A DNA stretch of 64,000 nucleotides from Fictibacillus nanhaiensis (lineage in GTDB: Bacteria > Bacillota > Bacilli > Bacillales > Fictibacillaceae), in assembly GCF_019801215.1 (NCBI RefSeq), contig NZ_JAHVJO010000002.1, forward strand, positions 620,001 to 684,000, read 5' to 3'. Made by a program: the position numbers and the translations under genes. Positions 62,065 through 64,000 of the stretch are shown piece by piece; positions within the stretch are counted from its first letter, which is position 1; the number at the start of each line of letters is the position of its first letter. Under the pieces are notes generated by a model that worked only from the letters and a program-made list of their open reading frames with translations, was not told where the DNA came from and made no database searches.

Positions 62065-64000
62065 TTACATGTTGCGTCTATATTTGCCGCCAACTTCATA
62101 TAAAGCTGCCGTAATCTGGCCGAGACTCGCATATTTTACCGTATTCATCAGTTCTTCAAAGATATTTCCGCCATTAAGCGCAACCGTCTTTAAACGCTTT
62201 AAAGCCTCGCCCGCTTTGTCTTTCTTTTCATCTTGGAATTCTGACAAATTCAGAATCTGCTGTTCTTTTTCGTCCTTAGTAGCACGCGCCAGCTGCATGT
62301 TGAACTCTTCTTCTGAAGGCGTATTCGGGTTCAGATACGTATTCACACCGATAATCGGAAGTGAACCATCATGCTTTTTCATCTCATAATACATCGATTC
62401 TTCTTGAATCTTTCCGCGCTGATACTGAGTTTCCATCGCACCCAGTACGCCGCCTCTTGTATTCATCCGCTCAAACTCTTGAAGAACCATCTCTTCTACG
62501 AGGTCTGTTAATTCCTCAATGATAAACGAACCTTGAAGCGAGTTCTCGTTACGCGCTAGACCGAGCTCTTTTGTAATGATCATCTGAATCGCCATCGCGC
62601 GGCGAACCGATTCTTCAGTAGGTGTTGTAATCGCTTCATCATACGAGTTCGTGTGGAGCGAGTTACAGTTATCATACAGCGCCATCAACGCTTGAAGCGT
62701 CGTACGAATATCATTAAAATCGATTTCTTGAGCATGCAGGGAACGTCCAGACGTCTGGATATGATACTTCAGCTTTTGGCTGCGTTCGTTCGCCTTGTAC
62801 TTATCACGCATGACCGTTGCCCAAATTCTTCTTGCCACTCGGCCGATAACCGTATATTCCGGATCAAGGCCGTTTGAGAAGAAGAACGACAGATTAGGCG
62901 CAAATGCGTTAATATCCATTCCTCGGCTTAAGTAATATTCTACATACGTGAATCCGTTTGCTAGTGTAAACGCGAGCTGTGTGATCGGATTCGCACCAGC
63001 TTCCGCGATATGATAGCCGGAAATCGAAACCGAATAATAGTTGCGTACTTCGTGATCAATGAAATACTGCTGAATGTCACCCATCATGCGAAGAGCGAAT
63101 TCAGTAGAGAAGATACACGTGTTCTGCCCTTGGTCTTCTTTTAAAATATCAGCCTGAACCGTTCCACGAACAGAGGAAAGTGTTTTCGCTTTAATTTCAG
63201 CAAATTCTTCTTCATTCGGCTGTCTTCCGTTTGAATCAACAAAAACCTTCACCTGCTGCTGGATCGCTGTATTCATAAACATCGCTAAAATAATCGGAGC
63301 AGGGCCGTTGATCGTCATTGAAACCGATGTGGATGGCGCAATTAAGTCAAAGCCATCATACAGCTTTTTCATATCGTCAAGCGTACAGATGCTGACTCCG
63401 CTTTCCCCAACTTTTCCGTAAATGTCTGGGCGGTAATCCGGATCTTCACCATATAACGTTACAGAATCGAACGCCGTACTTAAACGTTTTGCATCATCAT
63501 CTTTTGACAAATAATGAAAACGGCGGTTTGTTCTTTCAGGTGTCCCTTCACCAGCAAACTGGCGCTTCGGATCTTCTCCTTTACGTTTAAAAGGAAAAAC
63601 ACCCGCTGTGTATGGGAATGAACCAGGAACGTTCTCTTTCATGATCCATTTTACGATTTCGCCCCAGTCCTCAAACTTCGGCAGAGCGACTTTCGGGATA
63701 TGAAGTCCAGAAAGACTCTTCGTCGTCAGCTCGGTCACGATTTCTTTATCACGAATCTTCGTTACAAACTCTTTTCCGCTGTACTTTTCCTTTAATTCTG
63801 GCCATTCTTTTACCATTTTGGACGTTGCTGGCAAAAGTTTTTCTTCCACCTTTTCAAGTGCTTTGTTTAACCCCGCCTCAACTTCAACGCCTGCCGCATC
63901 ATACTCTTTTACCGTTTCAAGCGTCCCTTTTATCTGGAATGACTTGCGTGCAAGCTTCGACTGTTCTTCAACCGTCTCATGATACTTACGAACCGTTTGA
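62065..64000 (-). CDS. icmF: Isobutyryl-CoA mutase fused type, C-terminal part
   Basis: The gene runs off the right edge; 645 codons are visible with no start. The sequence is the mutase large-subunit barrel ([21 protein letters not shown]-like N-terminal region, [40 protein letters not shown]) joined upstream to a linker typical of IcmF, in which the B12 domain and a MeaI-type GTPase chaperone precede the barrel. It interconverts isobutyryl-CoA and butyryl-CoA. That the missing 5' part encodes these domains is inferred. Confidence 0.88.
   Translation of the reverse strand, partial: QTVRKYHETVEEQSKLARKSFQIKGTLETVKEYDAAGVEVEAGLNKALEKVEEKLLPATSKMVKEWPELKEKYSGKEFVTKIRDKEIVTELTTKSLSGLHIPKVALPKFEDWGEIVKWIMKENVPGSFPYTAGVFPFKRKGEDPKRQFAGEGTPERTNRRFHYLSKDDDAKRLSTAFDSVTLYGEDPDYRPDIYGKVGESGVSICTLDDMKKLYDGFDLIAPSTSVSMTINGPAPIILAMFMNTAIQQQVKVFVDSNGRQPNEEEFAEIKAKTLSSVRGTVQADILKEDQGQNTCIFSTEFALRMMGDIQQYFIDHEVRNYYSVSISGYHIAEAGANPITQLAFTLANGFTYVEYYLSRGMDINAFAPNLSFFFSNGLDPEYTVIGRVARRIWATVMRDKYKANERSQKLKYHIQTSGRSLHAQEIDFNDIRTTLQALMALYDNCNSLHTNSYDEAITTPTEESVRRAMAIQMIITKELGLARNENSLQGSFIIEELTDLVEEMVLQEFERMNTRGGVLGAMETQYQRGKIQEESMYYEMKKHDGSLPIIGVNTYLNPNTPSEEEFNMQLARATKDEKEQQILNLSEFQDEKKDKAGEALKRLKTVALNGGNIFEELMNTVKYASLGQITAALYEVGGKYRRNM

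Overview
The window comes from the chromosome of an aerobic, endospore-forming member of the Bacillaceae. It carries spoIIR, spo0F, a YhcN-type spore lipoprotein and a multi-PAS sporulation-type kinase. Its backbone (spoIIR-ywlB-ywlC ... ywlE-rpiB-ywlG ... glyA ... upp-atp, and tdk-rpmE-rho-glpX-murA2-tal-fbaA-spo0F-ywjG-pyrG-rpoE-icmF) is collinear with the oriC-left arm of Bacillus subtilis. The moderate GC, the 11-gene nuo operon beside atp and the many AATCCA-type intergenic repeats suggest Fictibacillus or a close relative; this genus guess is an inference. Most genes lie on the minus strand, as expected if the replication origin is to the right.

Layout. 1-9918: nuoABCDHIJKLMN, a complex I lacking the NADH-input genes nuoEFG, with a Lys/Ala-repeat extension on NuoC and a pair of inverted palindromic elements splitting nuoH from nuoI. 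10141-10762: a small membrane protein and a DUF1722 protein. 11034-16041: glpP-glpF-glpK-glpD (glycerol uptake and oxidation) with a cre site and terminator-type leaders. 16847-24125: the complete F1Fo ATP synthase operon atpZ-I-B-E-F-H-A-G-D-C, with an unusual structured 237-base spacer between atpA and atpG. 24415-25795: a DUF3889 lipoprotein and upp. 26078-30048: an accessory block between upp and glyA with a lipoprotein whose blue-copper domain looks circularly permuted, a lipoprotein sortase, a sortase-anchored surface protein with a duplicated four-histidine helical domain, and an acyltransferase. 30076-41693: glyA, a gluconate-type kinase, and the ywl genes, interrupted by accessory genes and a histidine kinase. 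41837-44725: spoIIR, prmC, prfA. 44834-50024: HxlR regulator, subtilisin, MOSC protein, CoA-disulfide-reductase-like flavoprotein, YhcN-like protein. 50335-61368: tdk, L31 (zinc-free type), rho, glpX, murA2, tal, fbaA, spo0F, ywjG, pyrG, rpoE. 62065-64000: the 3' part of icmF.

Functionally the window is an energy and carbon core: respiratory proton pumping (nuo), electron input from glycerol-3-phosphate (glpD), ATP synthesis (atp), and gluconeogenesis and pentose metabolism (glpX, fbaA, tal, rpiB, gntK). Catabolite control is visible as perfect cre matches near glpF and fbaA. pyrG has the sequence features of CTP-sensing attenuation by G addition. A cluster of DnaA boxes lies at the ywlC start.

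The most unusual content is intergenic. A composite element occurs four times: usually a hairpin, then five 21-bp units beginning AATCCA, then a TCGACA-rich tail. Other arrays of quite different sequence share the 20-21 bp unit length. There are also GC-rich palindromic elements of about 125 bp, and a REP-like palindrome that supplies the last codons and stop of two unrelated genes. No tRNA, rRNA, CRISPR or complete IS element was seen.
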